From assembly GCA_020536535.1 (NCBI GenBank), contig JAHLWZ010000673.1:735-43105 (forward strand): DNA of 42,371 nt. Reading direction: 5' to 3'. The stretch comes from Pelomyxa schiedti (Eukaryota > Evosea > Pelobiontida > Pelomyxidae). The translations under genes and the position numbers were made by a program. The notes below the pieces were generated by a model. It had not been told where the DNA came from and made no database searches. It was given only the letters and a program-made list of their open reading frames with translations. This document shows, piece after piece, positions 41,252-42,371 of the stretch (position 1 is its first letter; every line of letters starts with the position of its first letter).

Positions 41252-42371
41252 TCAGATCGACAGGCACTTGGACAAGAGGACAAAACTTGTTATTAGACCA
41301 AGGCTCCTAGCACCCTTAAAGATAGAGCAAGTATCTGTGAGCTGGTATTCAAACCAGTCAGCATCTATAGCCATCATAATCTGTTGTGAGAAGTTAGTAG
41401 GAATGCTGAGCCTTTTCTTGCTTGGAGAACTTACATTGCGCTTCCTGGGTGCATGTGTTTCTCGTATCATGTCCAGCAGGAAAGCCATTGGACACTGCAT
41501 AGGCAAACCAGAAATGGATGCGGAACCTTGGTCATAGAGGTGATTGGTTGTGAAGAAGGTGACCAAGACAGGGGAGCCAAAAAGAACAGTGCCACGAAAA
41601 TTGAAGCCAAATTACGCAGATGAGAGTGGATATGTGAAGCAGTGTTGGAGAGTAGGAAGTCCAATCTAAGTGTGTCCTCTGTAGAGTCAACTAAATCTTG
41701 TAGTTGTTTCAAGTGGCTACAAAAGGGCACTCATTTTACTGCGGGGTTTCCATATTCCAAGAAAATATTGCCGATAAATACTGAAACCGCGCTGCTTCAG
41801 TTGTGCAATTTCCGCCTCCATTTCGGCTGCATGAGAGGTTTGTTTTACAATTTTTTCTCCTAGAAAAGCTCTGACCTCTTTCTGATGATTCAATTCGGTG
41901 GTGAGGAGATTCAATCTTTTCTTCCATTCTTGCTCGCCAGCTTGGTGTTCAGTACTCTATTTGGTAACTTCAGGTTGTGGCATTGGGTTTGCAGTCTATG
42001 TTTCCAGATTCAAGTGCTTGCATTTCCAGAACGTTATTGTCAAGGGACTTGTTCTTTCATCTTCTCCTGAAGCACAGTGATTGGATTTGCAACCGGCGAT
42101 CTGGCTTTCCAGGGAGGGAATTCATCTCCAGTTCACTTTTTGGGTGACATAGGAGCCAAATTTCTTTGTGGTCTCTTGCAAGGGAATCTCTAGGTTTTGT
42201 AAATGTAAAGAGGGACCTCTTTCTCTTCTGGGTACTTGTCAGTTGACCATAGTGGTTGTTATACAATTATTATCGTGATTTAGAGCTATACTTTCAACCA
42301 ATTCACTCTTGTCAATCTAGGTGGCTCCTCTTTTGTTCTGTCAGTCTTTTGTACTCCTTACTTGAGCCATT
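41252..42371 (-). CDS. Coiled-coil protein, C-terminal part, cut by window edge
   Basis: Several minus-strand segments look coding and belong together, but I could not fix all splice sites. From the right: a segment with LQETTKKFGSYVTQK, one with VLQEKMKEQ and VLEMQALES, then a strong heptad-repeat exon (LLTTELNHQKEVRAFLGEKI, then HAAEMEAEIAQLKQR), then LKQLQDLVDSTEDTLRLDFL. The last part, ending at 41252, reads GTVLFGSPVLVTFFTTNHLY, then LPMQCPMAFLLDMIRE, DADWFEYQLTDT and RSLGLITSFVLLS. It has a globular rather than coiled look. I do not recognise the family; a cytoskeletal or tethering protein is conceivable. The 5' end lies beyond 42371. Treat exon borders as unresolved. Confidence 0.5.

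Overview
The window is nuclear DNA of a free-living, probably amoebozoan protist with a compact genome. Spliceosomal GT-AG introns interrupt nearly every gene. They are very short (31 to about 75 nt in most resolved cases, longest 132 nt), and the genetic code is standard. Intergenic gaps are often under 200 nt. The gene content (WASH-complex subunit, multidomain Rho GEF/GAP proteins, RWP-RK factor, plant-type LRR surface protein, lineage-specific multigene families) suits an amoeba. Archamoebae (Pelomyxa/Mastigamoeba-like) is my best guess, but it is an inference. I see no tRNA, rRNA, CRISPR array or clear transposon.

Layout, left to right. (1) 1-491, minus: start of a right-handed beta-helix protein, running off the left edge. 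(2) 795-2779, plus: secreted LRR protein with one exon per repeat and a possible GPI tail. (3) 3029-5587, plus: RWP-RK transcription factor. (4) 5784-6902, plus: intronless unknown protein with a C2HC-like zinc cluster. (5) 7183-8066, plus: PRL-type tyrosine phosphatase with a CAAX box. (6) 8726-10062, plus: KAS III/HMG-CoA-synthase-like thiolase-fold protein that lacks the catalytic triad. (7) 10374-11544, minus, and (8) 12008-13412, plus: a divergent pair made of a lineage-specific protein and a 7-TM protein. (9) 13567-17952, minus: WASHC4/SWIP. (10) 18357-23462, plus: DH-PH-RhoGAP-WD40 protein. (11) 23536-25682, plus: 53BP1/Crb2-like tandem BRCT protein. (12) 25858-27260, minus, and (13) 27547-28869, plus: a second 7-TM/lineage-specific divergent pair, inverted relative to the first. 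(14) 28989-33885, minus: proline-rich DH-PH-DH RhoGEF. (15) 34205-35607, plus: protein with two UBA-like domains. (16) 35701-38051, minus: RS-rich SUMO protease. (17) 38242-40399, minus: ankyrin-like repeat protein. (18) 41252-42371, minus: coiled-coil protein, cut by the right edge.

Several genes plausibly meet functionally. WASHC4 and the two Rho regulators act on actin and endosomal trafficking. The 53BP1-like protein, RWP-RK factor, SUMO protease and UBA protein belong to nuclear or ubiquitin-like pathways. They are not an operon; each gene looks independently transcribed.

Most striking: a duplicated divergent gene pair, a thiolase-fold protein whose three catalytic positions are all replaced, an LRR gene with a phase-2 intron in every repeat, a DH-PH-DH exchange factor, and CpG-rich 5' gene ends that fade to CpG-poor sequence downstream.
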